Positions 41,804 to 50,411 of a DNA stretch of 64,000 nt are shown here, one piece after another. Position numbers and translations under genes: made by a program. Source of the stretch: Phaeobacter sp. G2. GTDB lineage: Bacteria > Pseudomonadota > Alphaproteobacteria > Rhodobacterales > Rhodobacteraceae. How positions within the stretch are numbered: position 1 is the first letter of the stretch; each line of letters starts with the position of its first letter. Where the stretch lies: assembly GCA_025163595.1 (NCBI GenBank), contig CP104101.1:62001-126000 (forward strand), in the 5' to 3' direction. Under the pieces are notes generated by a model. That model had not been told where the DNA came from and made no database searches. It worked only from the letters and a program-made list of their open reading frames with translations.

Positions 41804-42658
41804 ATGAACGAAGCGAAATCAAGGCGTTACGCGTCGGATCTCATGGCGGGCCAGGTTGCCCTGGTCACGGGGTCCGGATCTGGAATGGGCCGGGCGACGG
41901 CGATCGAAATGGCCGCTTGCGGGGCCAGGCTTCCGCTGTTCGCGCGCCGCGAAGAACCGCTGGAAGAGACCGCCGAAATGATCCGGGCGGCGGGGGGCGA
42001 GGCCTTTGTCGTGCCCGGAGACACCCGCGACGAAGACAGTATCGAAGCTGCGATGGGGCGGATCAAGGAGCACTATGGGCAGTTGGATGTTTTGGTGAAC
42101 AATGCCGGCGGCCAGTATATCGCGGCCGCCCGCGATATCACCAACAAGGGCTTCGAAGCCGTGATCCGCAACAACCTGATCGGGTCTTGGCAGATGACCC
42201 GGGCAGCGGCGGATCACTTCATGTACGACAATGGTGGATCGGTTGTGTTTGTCACCGCCATCTCGGCGCGCACCGCGCTTACCGGCTTTACACACACCGT
42301 CGCCGCCCGCGCCGGTGTGACGGGCATGATGAAAACGCTGGCCGCCGAATGGGGCGAATACGGCATCCGGCTGAACTGTGTCGCGCCGGGCACGATCAAG
42401 ACCGATGCGCTTGGCCGCTATCCGATTCCGCCGGAACAGTGGAAAAAGCTGAACCGCTCGGTGCTAAACCGGATGGGGGCGGCCGAGGACATCTCAGGCA
42501 CGATCATTTTCCTGGCCTCGAAACTTGGCGGTTTCATCACCGGAGAAGACATTTATGTAGACGGCGGTGAGACCTTGCATATGGGTCATGACGCGCGGGA
42601 CATGATCAACCCCGCGATGTTCGAGAAACGCGAACGGGGAGATGGCAAGAATGAGTAA
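41804..42658 (+). CDS. PECR-like SDR (predicted enoyl-CoA or dienoyl-CoA reductase)
   Basis: A 284-residue SDR with NAD(P) motif GSGSGMG (about 23-29). NNAGGQYIAAARDI closely resembles human peroxisomal trans-2-enoyl-CoA reductase (NNGGGQF there, from memory). The classical catalytic Tyr and Lys are missing: the YxxxK site reads TVAAR, as in PECR's HSGAARAGV. So a ketoreductase role is unlikely and reduction of a carbon-carbon double bond is more likely. It is coupled to the flanking genes (9-base gap upstream, 8-base overlap downstream). Confidence 0.82.
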   Translation: MNEAKSRRYASDLMAGQVALVTGSGSGMGRATAIEMAACGARLPLFARREEPLEETAEMIRAAGGEAFVVPGDTRDEDSIEAAMGRIKEHYGQLDVLVNNAGGQYIAAARDITNKGFEAVIRNNLIGSWQMTRAAADHFMYDNGGSVVFVTAISARTALTGFTHTVAARAGVTGMMKTLAAEWGEYGIRLNCVAPGTIKTDALGRYPIPPEQWKKLNRSVLNRMGAAEDISGTIIFLASKLGGFITGEDIYVDGGETLHMGHDARDMINPAMFEKRERGDGKNE

Positions 42659-43454
42659 ACACCCAGTCCTTCTGGAGATGTCCGACAGGATCGCCACGGT
42701 TACGCTGAACGATCCCGAGCGGCGCAACCCGGTCACCGGAAACGACATGATCGCTGCTCTTCTGGAGACCTTCGCCAAGGTGCAGGCAGACCCGCAGGTC
42801 AGCGTCATGATCCTGACCGGCGCCGACCCGGCCTTTTGTGCCGGCGGCGACATCAAGGAAATGAACGATTCCGACAGCGTGTTCCGCAAGGAGCCGCTGG
42901 CGGCGGCGCAGAGCTATGTTGATGGGGTGCAGCGGCTGCCGCTTGCGCTCTACAACATGGATATTCCGACCATCGCCGCAGTCAACGGCCCGGCGGTGGG
43001 CGCGGGGTGCGACCTGACCATGATGTGCGACATGCGCATCGCGTCCGAAAAAGCAAGGTTCGGCGAGGTGTTTCTGAATCTCGGAATCATTCCGGGCGAT
43101 GCGGGCAGCTGGTTCCTGTTGCGTCGTCTGGGCCACCAGAAGGCCGCCGATCTGACCTTCTCAGGGCGCATGGTCGAGGCCAAGGAAGCGCTGGAGCTTG
43201 GCATGGTGCTTGAGCTGGTGCCTCATGAAAAATTGATGGCACGGGCTCGCGAACGGGCCGCCGTCATCGCAGCGAAACCACCGCGTGCGGTGCGCGTCGC
43301 CAAGCGTCTGATGCGCAATGCCGAACGGATGGATCTACCGGATTTCCTGAATTCTGCGGCGGCCTATCAGGCGCTCATGCATCAGACCGAAGACCATCAC
43401 GAGGCGGTTGCTGCGTTCATCGAGAAACGAAAACCCAACTTCACAGGGCGCTAA
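42651..43454 (+). CDS. Enoyl-CoA hydratase/isomerase family protein
   Basis: A 267-residue crotonase-fold protein. Oxyanion-hole segments AFCAGGDIKEM (about 64-74) and GPAVGAGCDLTMMCD are present. Asp replaces the first catalytic Glu and the second Glu site is also changed (GEVFLNLGIIPG), so a hydration mechanism is not assured; isomerase or another reaction is possible. Its start overlaps the SDR stop; GGGGAG precedes the chosen ATG. Its tail is the typical EKRKPNFTGR. Confidence 0.85.
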   Translation: MSKHPVLLEMSDRIATVTLNDPERRNPVTGNDMIAALLETFAKVQADPQVSVMILTGADPAFCAGGDIKEMNDSDSVFRKEPLAAAQSYVDGVQRLPLALYNMDIPTIAAVNGPAVGAGCDLTMMCDMRIASEKARFGEVFLNLGIIPGDAGSWFLLRRLGHQKAADLTFSGRMVEAKEALELGMVLELVPHEKLMARARERAAVIAAKPPRAVRVAKRLMRNAERMDLPDFLNSAAAYQALMHQTEDHHEAVAAFIEKRKPNFTGR

Positions 43455-43466
43455 TGGAAGAATTGC

Positions 43467-43949
43467 ATGTCTGATATCTCCAAAAAGAAAATGGAGCAAA
43501 TCGCGCAGATGTGGAATGCGCGCGGCAAGGGTCTGATTACGCATATGGCGCTTGAGATCGAAGAGGTCTCGACCGAAGGCGTTCGCGTTCGGATGCCGTT
43601 CAATCCGGACTTTTGCGCCGATGCGGAACAAACGCTGCTCCATGGTGGTATCCTGACGGCGCTTCTGGACAGTGTCTTTGGATTGGCTAACTTTGTCGCC
43701 ATCGAAGGCGTCAGTACCATGGCCACTCTTGATCTGAGAGTTGATTACCTGCGCCCTGCTCGTTCGCGCGCGGATGTCATCGTTCAAGCGCATTGTTTTC
43801 GCCAGACCCGCCACATCGCCTTCAATTCCGGCAGCGTCTGGTTCGAGGGCCATGATAATGCTGAAATCGCCCGTGGAACCGCCTCGTTTGCATTGACGCG
43901 TGGGGAAACCAGCCTGTTTGAAGCGATGACCAAAGGAAAAGCCTCGTGA
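43467..43949 (+). CDS. Hotdog-fold thioesterase 1 (PaaI-like)
   Basis: A 160-residue hotdog-fold protein of the PaaI/acyl-CoA thioesterase type. LLHGGILTALLDSVFG (about 57-72) is the central helix with its conserved HGG, and TLDLRVDYLRPAR is the following strand block. It probably hydrolyses a CoA ester to free CoA or release an acid. It is fifth in the operon and overlaps the next thioesterase gene by one base. Confidence 0.88.
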   Translation: MSDISKKKMEQIAQMWNARGKGLITHMALEIEEVSTEGVRVRMPFNPDFCADAEQTLLHGGILTALLDSVFGLANFVAIEGVSTMATLDLRVDYLRPARSRADVIVQAHCFRQTRHIAFNSGSVWFEGHDNAEIARGTASFALTRGETSLFEAMTKGKAS

Positions 43950-44350
43950 TGGATTTGCAAACTGTCAATGCCCACGTATCCCGGGTGCCGTTTTTCCGAT
44001 TTCTCAACTTTGAGGTCCAAAGCTTGGATAGCCTCCATGCCGAAGCGGAAATGACCTTTGATGACCGCCATATCGGGAACCCGATCATGGAGTACTACCA
44101 TGGCGGCATAATCGCGAGTTTTATGGAGGCCACTGCCGCCGTCGCGGTACAGCCCGATTTCGCCGACGTTCCGGCCAAGCCGATCAACCTGACCGTCGAT
44201 TACCTCAGACCCGGTGTGAAGGGACCGCTTTTTGCGCGCGCAAACGTCACGCGCAAGGGCAAGCGGATGGCAAGCGTCAGCGTGCTCAGCTGGCAGACGG
44301 ATCGGGAAAAGGCGGTTGCCGAAGGGCTGTATCACTTCCTTCTGGTCTGA
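43949..44350 (+). CDS. Hotdog-fold thioesterase 2 (PaaI-like)
   Basis: A 133-residue hotdog protein. EYYHGGIIASFMEATAA (about 49-65) and PINLTVDYLRPG show the PaaI signature. TGATG joins it to the previous gene; AAGGA lies nine bases upstream. Two adjacent single-domain hotdog genes could encode a heteromeric thioesterase. It is the last gene of its operon and converges with the double TetR gene 15 bases away. Confidence 0.87.
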   Translation: MDLQTVNAHVSRVPFFRFLNFEVQSLDSLHAEAEMTFDDRHIGNPIMEYYHGGIIASFMEATAAVAVQPDFADVPAKPINLTVDYLRPGVKGPLFARANVTRKGKRMASVSVLSWQTDREKAVAEGLYHFLLV

Positions 44351-44365
44351 CCACTGCGACTGCTT

Positions 44366-45688
44366 TCAGGTCGTGCCTTGTCCTGTGGACGGGGCGGTTT
44401 CCCGGTTGCAAATTCCTTCCAGCAGAAGCTTGATGAGCATACCGGAGAACTCAGGCAGTGAGAGATACCCTTCCACTCCTGCCTTGTTCGGGTCGAACCA
44501 CTCTACCGTCCAGTTCAAGGCACCCAACATCACCTGGCGCAAAGGAACGATCTTGATATCCGACCTTATGGCACCGTCTTGCTGCGCTTCGCGAAGGATC
44601 ATGTCCCAAAGTCGTCCGTAGTCGTGGCGAATGCCTCGGTGCCTTTCCCGAAAGTGGTTGGGCAGCATCCCATAACTTCTGATGTTCGCTGAGGTGAACT
44701 CGCTTGCCTTAAAGAGAAAATCGAGATGCGTCCAGATTGCGGTTGCTATTCTGGTGTGATGATCGCATGGGGAATCGAACTTCTGAACGGCTGCACTGAC
44801 ACCGGATAGCAGATCGCTTAACCCTTCGTTGAGTACCTCGTCCACGATCGCTTCCTTGGATTTGAAATGGTAGTAGACGCTACCCGCCTTCATGTCCGAT
44901 TCGTCAGCGATCTTCCGCAGCGTTGTCGCCTTGTAGCCATTGTCCCTCAGAACGCGCGCCGCCACTCGCAGGATCTCTGCGCGGGTCTTCGCGGCCTTGC
45001 CGTTGGTATCAGGGATATTGACGGGAGCGGCGGGGGTCAGCTTCAGACCTTCTGTTTCAGCTCTGCGATCCAAACACATACCGTCAAGTATCAGCTTGCT
45101 CATACGTTCAGCGAGGATGTGCACCGGATACTTTTCGACATCGTACCATTCCACGGTCCAGTTCATGGCACTCAGGATGAACTGGCGGATCACAGTAATG
45201 GATATGTCTCGTCGAAGGTGACCGTTACGTTTTGCTTCTTTCAGGAAATTGCCCCAGGCTGCTGCATAAGAGGCACGCAGATCACGGTGGGGAGCGCGTG
45301 TTTCATCCGACAACATCGGATAGTTCCGGATATTGGCCGAGGTGAAATCGCTCTCAGTCAACAGGTAGGTCAGGTGGGTTTCGATCAGCAATGCGAAAGT
45401 CCTGCGGAAATCCTCCGGATTCTTCTTTGCAACCCGAACGATTTGACTGACCGTTTCGTAGAGCTGACGCACACCAAGTTCCAGAACCTCGGTGAGAATC
45501 TGATCCTTGGATTGAAAATGGTAGTATATGCTGCCGGCCTCAACGCCCGCTTCCTGCGCGATATCGCGCATCGTCGTCGCGTGATAACCTTCATACCGAA
45601 AAAGTCGAGCGGCCGCCGAAAGGATCGCTTCGCGGGTTCTCTCCGACTTGCTCAGATCATCGTCTGCTCTCTTGGCTGCGTCTGTCAT
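44366..45688 (-). CDS. Double TetR regulator: two complete TetR units in one chain
   Basis: A 440-residue protein made of two full TetR repressors. Unit 1 (about 17-205) has the helix-turn-helix around TMRDIAQEAGVEAGSIYYHF and ligand-domain motif SDFTSANIR; unit 2 (about 233-440) has TLRKIADESDMKAGSVYYHF and SEFTSANIR. Both units end with the same NWTVEWYD or NWTVEWFD block, so they arose by duplication. An Ala/Pro-containing linker (about 206-232) joins them. Normal TetR proteins are about 200 residues and dimerise; here one chain could act as its own dimer. The start is uncertain: ATGs lie at 45688, 45697 and 45733, none with a strong ribosome site. Operator 5 lies 52 bases upstream. Confidence 0.9.
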   Translation of the reverse strand: MTDAAKRADDDLSKSERTREAILSAAARLFRYEGYHATTMRDIAQEAGVEAGSIYYHFQSKDQILTEVLELGVRQLYETVSQIVRVAKKNPEDFRRTFALLIETHLTYLLTESDFTSANIRNYPMLSDETRAPHRDLRASYAAAWGNFLKEAKRNGHLRRDISITVIRQFILSAMNWTVEWYDVEKYPVHILAERMSKLILDGMCLDRRAETEGLKLTPAAPVNIPDTNGKAAKTRAEILRVAARVLRDNGYKATTLRKIADESDMKAGSVYYHFKSKEAIVDEVLNEGLSDLLSGVSAAVQKFDSPCDHHTRIATAIWTHLDFLFKASEFTSANIRSYGMLPNHFRERHRGIRHDYGRLWDMILREAQQDGAIRSDIKIVPLRQVMLGALNWTVEWFDPNKAGVEGYLSLPEFSGMLIKLLLEGICNRETAPSTGQGTT

Positions 45689-45740
45689 CTGTACCATTCC
45701 ATGTCGATACTTGCCGGTGGTGAGGTTGTCCATTGCAATA

Positions 45741-45760
45741 ATTCTAACAAATGTTAGAAT
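45741..45760. promoter_or_regulatory. TetR-type operator 5, perfect palindrome
   Basis: ATTCTAACAAATGTTAGAAT: 9-bp arms match perfectly around a 2-base centre. It sits between the divergent double TetR and BadH-like genes, so it probably controls both. This is the best copy of the operator family. Confidence 0.85.
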
Positions 45761-45823
45761 ATGAAGGAGAACGTACCGAATCAAGTTCTCTACGAAGGTC
45801 TATTGGAGAAGGAGGACCTCCTT

Positions 45824-46585
45824 ATGCGAGGGTTGAGTGGGAAACGGGTCATCGTGACCGGCGGCGGCAGCGGCATTGGTCGCGCGGTTTGCGGACGGTT
45901 CGGCGAAGAAGGTGCCGAAGTCGCCGTTTTCGATCTGAACAAGGATGGGGCGGAAGAAACTGTCCGACTGATCACCGAGGCTGGCGGAAAGGCGCAGGCC
46001 TTCAAGGTAGATATCACCGACCACGCCCAGGTCGACAAGGCGGTGGCCGAATTCGAGGCCGGAGGCCCGATCGATGCGCTGGTGAACAACGCCGGCTGGG
46101 ACGTGATTAAACCGTTCCTCGATACAGATGTCGATCTCTGGAAAAAGGTCATCGACATCAATCTATACGGTCCGCTGAACATGCACCACGCGGTGCTTCC
46201 GGGCATGGTGAAGAACGGTGGTGGCCGCGTTGTCAATATCGCGTCCGACGCTGGTCGCGTCGGGTCATCGGGCGAGGCTGTCTATTCGGCCTGCAAGGGC
46301 GGCATCATATCGTTCACCAAGACTGTAGCGCGCGAACTTGCACGCAAAGGTATTCAATTGAACGCCGTCGCCCCCGGCCCGACCGATACGCCGCTGTTCG
46401 CACAGGTTGCCCAGGGCGAAGCTGGTGAAAAAATTGCCGAAGGTCTCAAGCGGGCAATTCCGATGAAGCGCCTGGCGCAGCCGACAGATTACCCTGGCAT
46501 CATCTGCTTCCTGTCGTCGGATGACGCCGGATTCATCACCGGCCAGGTGATATCGGTTTCGGGCGGCTTGTCCATGCACGGTTAA
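45824..46585 (+). CDS. badH: BadH-like 2-hydroxycyclohexanecarboxyl-CoA dehydrogenase (SDR)
   Basis: A 253-residue SDR with GGGSGIG (about 12-18), the catalytic Ser in NIASDAGRVGSSGEAVY and YxxxK in YSACK. Long stretches recall Rhodopseudomonas BadH: VNNAGWDVIKPF, then NMHHAVLPGMV, then GFITGQVISVSGGLSMHG. BadH oxidises 2-hydroxycyclohexanecarboxyl-CoA to the 2-keto form in alicyclic-ring degradation (established). I chose the ATG preceded by AGAAGGAGG; an earlier in-frame ATG directly after operator 5 has no ribosome site. The Shine-Dalgarno sequence lies within a palindrome. Confidence 0.85.
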   Translation: MRGLSGKRVIVTGGGSGIGRAVCGRFGEEGAEVAVFDLNKDGAEETVRLITEAGGKAQAFKVDITDHAQVDKAVAEFEAGGPIDALVNNAGWDVIKPFLDTDVDLWKKVIDINLYGPLNMHHAVLPGMVKNGGGRVVNIASDAGRVGSSGEAVYSACKGGIISFTKTVARELARKGIQLNAVAPGPTDTPLFAQVAQGEAGEKIAEGLKRAIPMKRLAQPTDYPGIICFLSSDDAGFITGQVISVSGGLSMHG

Positions 46586-46590
46586 CCGCT

Positions 46591-46622
46591 GGTCGCAGCG
46601 CCTGTTACATGGCGCTGCGACC
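46591..46622 (+). repeat. Perfect 12-bp inverted repeat after the BadH-like gene
   Basis: GGTCGCAGCGCC (46591-46602), loop TGTTACAT, GGCGCTGCGACC (46611-46622). It begins six bases after the stop codon. It is followed by AT-rich bases and then by a classic terminator, so it may be part of the transcript end. Confidence 0.75.
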
Positions 46623-46654
46623 AAGCCGTGACAAGATATTTTACCTCCCCGACT

Positions 46655-46682
46655 GGCCGCGCTCACTGTGCGGTCTTTTTTT
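46655..46682 (+). terminator. Intrinsic terminator upstream of the acyl-CoA synthetase gene
   Basis: GGCCGC and GCGGTC form a 6-bp stem (one G-T wobble) around a 9-base loop, followed at once by seven T. It separates the BadH-like gene from the next unit. Confidence 0.75.
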
Positions 46683-46697
46683 GAAGAAAGGTGATGA

Positions 46698-48635
46698 ATG
46701 TTTCAGCCAGACTCTGACATTCAGCGTTCAAGCACGCTGACCGCTTTTCTGAAGGACTGGGGCATTGACAGTTACGAAGATCTCGCCCGCCGCACCAATG
46801 AGGACCCGGACTGGTTCTGGGGCCGGATCATCGACCACGTCGGCATTCGGATCGCGCGACCCTACACACGATTGCGGGACATCTCCGAAGGTTCAGAATC
46901 GGTCAGATGGGCCGTCGGAGGCACTTTGAATCTGACGGAAACCTGTCTTGACGCCCGAATTGCCGATGGCCTGGGCGAAAAAGTCGCGATCGACTGGATC
47001 GGCGAAGACGGAAGCCGCCGCCGCTGGACCTATTCCCAACTTGCCGCCGAAGCCGCCCGCGCCGCCTCGGCCCTTGACGCGCGCGGCGTAAAGCCCGGTC
47101 AGGCGGTGGGCATTTATATGCCGATGATCCCCGAAATCGAGGCCGCGCTGCTGGGTATTGCCCGACTGGGCGCGGTCGCGGTGCCGCTGTTTTCCGGCTT
47201 TGCGCCCCATGCCATCGTATCGCGCCTGAACGATGCCGGTGCCGTAGCGGTGCTGACAGCGGATGCCACACCCCGGCGAGGCAAGCCGGTCTGGATGGAG
47301 GCGGCGCTTGCCGAAGCCCTGACCGAGGTGCCTTCGGTGCACACCGTGGTCAGCCTGCGACGGTTCGGCGGCGCGGTGGCCGATCCGACCCGCGATCTCG
47401 ACTGGACCGAAACCGTGGGCCCCGCCAGTCCGGATTTCGCCGCTGTTCCCGTCAAGGCCGAAGATCCCTTCCTTATCGCCTATACATCGGGCACCACCGG
47501 GCGGCCCAAAGGCGTCGTGCATACCCATTTGGGGGTGCAGGCCAAGGCCACGGCTGATTTCCTGCTTTGTCTCGACATGAAACAGGATGACCGGCACCTG
47601 TGGATGACCGACATGGGATGGGTCATGGGACCGCTCACCCTTTTGTCGGTGCTGCTGTCGGGTTCAACGCTGGTGCTTGCTGAAGGCGCACCATCGATGC
47701 CCGGCGATTCGTTCAGACTTTTGCGCCTTGCGTCCGAGATGAAGGTCACGCATCTCGGCGTGGCGCCAACCCTGGTACGGCAGTTCATGACGCAGGAGCT
47801 CGAGCCGCTGACAGACTACGACCTGTCGCCCCTGCGCATTGTCGCCTCGACCGGGGAACCCTGGACCGAGGACGCCTGGCGCTGGCAACTGGATCATATC
47901 TGCCGCCGCCGCGCGGTGCCGCTGAACATCTCGGGCGGGACCGAGTTGTTCGGTGCTATTCTGACATCGACCGTGCTGCACGAAATCAAGCCCGGCGGAT
48001 TTTCCGCCCAGGCCCTGGGGGTCGGCGCGAAAGTGCTGCGCGAGGACGGCAGCGAAGCCGCGCCGGGCGAGGTGGGCGAACTGGTCGTTACCCAGCCGCC
48101 TCTGGGGCTGACCCCGGCCATTTGGGGCGACCGCGATCGCTACCTTGAAACCTACTGGTCCACCTTCCCCGGCCTCTGGCGGCACGGCGACTGGGTGCGC
48201 TACGATCCGGACGGGACATGGTTTATCCTGGGCCGGTCTGACGACACGCTGAACATCGCCGGTAAACGGATCGGCCCGCCCGAGATCGAGGCGGCCCTGA
48301 CCGAGAGCGGAGAGGTGGTGGATGCCGCCGCCATCGCGGCACCTGACGACATCAAGGGTGTGGCCGTCGTCTGCGTCTGCGTGGCGGCACCGGATGTGTC
48401 GCTGGACGCGGACCTCGTGGACCGGCTCAAGGATCGGGTCGGAGAGATCGTCTCGAAACCCTTCCGCCCGCGCGAGATCCACTTTGTCGAGGCGCTGCCA
48501 AAGACGCGTAGTATGAAAACCATGCGCCGGGTCGTGCGCGCCGCCTTCCTCGGCGAAGATCCAGGCGATCTGTCGTCGATCAGCAACCCTGAAACCATTC
48601 AACCCATCGCAGACCTGCAAAAGGAAAAGCCATGA
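46698..48635 (+). CDS. Acetyl-CoA synthetase-type acyl-CoA ligase (645 aa)
   Basis: An AMP-forming ligase of the Acs/acetoacetyl-CoA synthetase size class. P-loop YTSGTTGRPKG is at about 260-270, ISGGTELFGA the adenine-binding region, and the hinge is in WFILGRSDDTLNIAGKRIGP. The C-terminal catalytic Lys is in KTRSMKTMRR, where Met replaces the Gly usual in this motif. Substrate is likely a short branched acid; AtuH-like ligases of terpene clusters are possible partners. GAAAGG precedes the start. It follows a strong terminator and no TetR-type operator was seen, so its control may differ. Confidence 0.88.
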   Translation: MFQPDSDIQRSSTLTAFLKDWGIDSYEDLARRTNEDPDWFWGRIIDHVGIRIARPYTRLRDISEGSESVRWAVGGTLNLTETCLDARIADGLGEKVAIDWIGEDGSRRRWTYSQLAAEAARAASALDARGVKPGQAVGIYMPMIPEIEAALLGIARLGAVAVPLFSGFAPHAIVSRLNDAGAVAVLTADATPRRGKPVWMEAALAEALTEVPSVHTVVSLRRFGGAVADPTRDLDWTETVGPASPDFAAVPVKAEDPFLIAYTSGTTGRPKGVVHTHLGVQAKATADFLLCLDMKQDDRHLWMTDMGWVMGPLTLLSVLLSGSTLVLAEGAPSMPGDSFRLLRLASEMKVTHLGVAPTLVRQFMTQELEPLTDYDLSPLRIVASTGEPWTEDAWRWQLDHICRRRAVPLNISGGTELFGAILTSTVLHEIKPGGFSAQALGVGAKVLREDGSEAAPGEVGELVVTQPPLGLTPAIWGDRDRYLETYWSTFPGLWRHGDWVRYDPDGTWFILGRSDDTLNIAGKRIGPPEIEAALTESGEVVDAAAIAAPDDIKGVAVVCVCVAAPDVSLDADLVDRLKDRVGEIVSKPFRPREIHFVEALPKTRSMKTMRRVVRAAFLGEDPGDLSSISNPETIQPIADLQKEKP

Positions 48636-49486
48636 TCACTGTATTCGGAGCCACGGGCACCACCGGCGCGCCTCTTGTCGACACGCTTCTGGCAAAGGGC
48701 GCTACCGTGCGCGCTGTCACCAGTGACCCGGCAAAGGTTGGCACGCTCAAGGCCAAGGGATGCGAGGCGGTCGCCGCGGATTTCACCGATCCCGCCGCGC
48801 TGGCGCGGGCCTGTGACAGGGCAGAAAAGATATACCTGGTCACGCCTGCCCATCTGGACATGCGCCAATGGAAGGCGAACGTGATCGAGGCGGCCAAGGT
48901 CGCGGGGGTGCGCCATGTCGTTGTGGCCACCGGGCTGGGTGCGTCACCCAAGGCGGGGCTGACCTTTGGCAAATGGCATTCCGACACCCAGGAACTCTTG
49001 AAGCAAAGCGGCCTTGACTGGACCTTCGTTCAGCCGACCTATTTCATGCAGAACCTGCTCTGGCAGGCCGGCAGCATTGCGAAGAATGCGGTGTACTACG
49101 ATGATCTGGGCGGCCCCGTTGCCTGGATCGACGCCCGCGACATCGCGGATGTCGCCGCCGAGGCGCTGACCGCTCCGGGTTACGCAGGCAAGGGTCTTGG
49201 TCTGACCGGGCCCGAAGCGCTGACCGGAGATGATATCGCGGCCCTTCTGTCCGAGGTGACAGGGCGAAATGTCACCTGCGCGCCCCTGTCGGCCGAGGAT
49301 ACCAAGGCGTCCATGATCGCCGGCGGAATGCAGGACGAGGTCGCCGGGGCCATGGTCGAACTGGCGTCCATCGCGCCCAAGGGCTACCTTGCCGGTATCG
49401 AGACCACGGTCAGCGACGTGCTGGGGCGCCCTGCCCGCCGATTTGCTGATTTCGTTGCCCAGAACCGGGATGCTTTCGTCCAGTGA
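48632..49486 (+). CDS. NmrA-like NAD(P)-binding protein
   Basis: A 284-residue atypical SDR of the NmrA/HSCARG group with an N-terminal MITVFGATGTTGAPLVDTL Rossmann motif and conserved VVATGLGA and FVQPTYFMQNLLW segments. These proteins act as redox sensors or quinone/azo reductases (QOR2-like); the role here is unknown. Its ATG overlaps the ligase stop by four bases, so the two are translationally coupled. Confidence 0.85.
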   Translation: MITVFGATGTTGAPLVDTLLAKGATVRAVTSDPAKVGTLKAKGCEAVAADFTDPAALARACDRAEKIYLVTPAHLDMRQWKANVIEAAKVAGVRHVVVATGLGASPKAGLTFGKWHSDTQELLKQSGLDWTFVQPTYFMQNLLWQAGSIAKNAVYYDDLGGPVAWIDARDIADVAAEALTAPGYAGKGLGLTGPEALTGDDIAALLSEVTGRNVTCAPLSAEDTKASMIAGGMQDEVAGAMVELASIAPKGYLAGIETTVSDVLGRPARRFADFVAQNRDAFVQ

Positions 49487-49536
49487 CCTGACGGCGATTG
49501 TCGGGCTGACAGGCGTGGCCGGATAACGGGCGGCCG

Positions 49537-49558
49537 GGCGGGACTCTGCGTTCCCGCC
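49537..49558 (+). terminator. Hairpin between convergent genes
   Basis: GGCGGGA and TCCCGCC form a 7-bp stem around an 8-base loop between the NmrA-like gene and the opposing flavodoxin-like remnant. No T run; modest support. Confidence 0.4.
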
Positions 49559-49606
49559 TCGACCGCCCCAAGCCGCAGGGGCCGGTCACCGGTCCGTGGC
49601 CCTGGT

Positions 49607-50182
49607 TCAGCCCTGCCAGCGCAGTGTGACTTCGGCCAACCGCTTGCCATAGGCGCGCGCGGTGTCCAGATCGCCACCGGCCGGGAACTCTTCGGGCGCG
49701 CTGTCGGAGGGCGCGATTGCCAGAAGGCCGGAATAACCACCTGTCCAGTTCATCTTTTCCGGGCCGTCGGCCTTGGTATTCGGCGCCATCAGCCCGACGC
49801 CGCACCAGATCTGGCCATGCTGTTGCGACAGCGTGATGAAATACTGGATGGTCGAGAATTTGTCACCGTTGACTGTAGCCGAGGTGGTGAACCCACCGGC
49901 GATCTTGTCCTTCCAGTTCTGCGTGAACCAGGGCTTCGAGCTGGCATCGGCGAACTTCTTGAACTGCCACGCGGGGCCGCCCATGTAGGTCGGACTGCCA
50001 TAGACGATGGCGTCGGCAGCATCCAGCGCCGCCCAGCCGGCTTCGTCAAGTTACCCATTTTCGGGCAGTTTCAGAATCTTGGCTTCGGTGCCTTCAACAC
50101 TTCTGACCCCTTCGGCCACGGCGTTCGCTTGAACCTCCGTGTGCCCATACCCGCTGAAATAGACAATTGCGACACTCGTCAT
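49607..50182 (-). pseudogene. Flavodoxin-family (WrbA/FMN-reductase-like) gene with a nonsense codon
   Basis: The frame starts MTSVAIVYFSGYGHTE, the phosphate-binding loop of flavodoxin-like quinone reductases, and stops at TAA (50051-50053) after 43 residues. It continues in frame with LDEAGWAALDAADAIVYG, SPTYMGGPAWQFKKF and a normal C-terminus. A single base change explains the stop, since frame and length (191 residues) are otherwise intact. Internal re-initiation could make only the C-terminal 125 residues, which lack the FMN loop. The 229 bases upstream are AT-rich and probably hold its promoter; I see no operator there. Confidence 0.85.
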
Positions 50183-50411
50183 GTTTTCGGTCTCCTTCTC
50201 GGTTTGAAACGCAATGCTGACGGCTTGGGATTGACGGTTACAAAAAGAAAGCGGATAATTATTTTACACCAACGCGATGATCCGGACAATCATCGGCAGG
50301 GGAATTCCCATCTTCGGTGTAAGTCACCGGAATACATTAATATTATATCAGCACCGGACGGGCTCACGGGATGTTATGTTCATGACCTCACATCCATTGT
50401 GCGCCGGTGTA

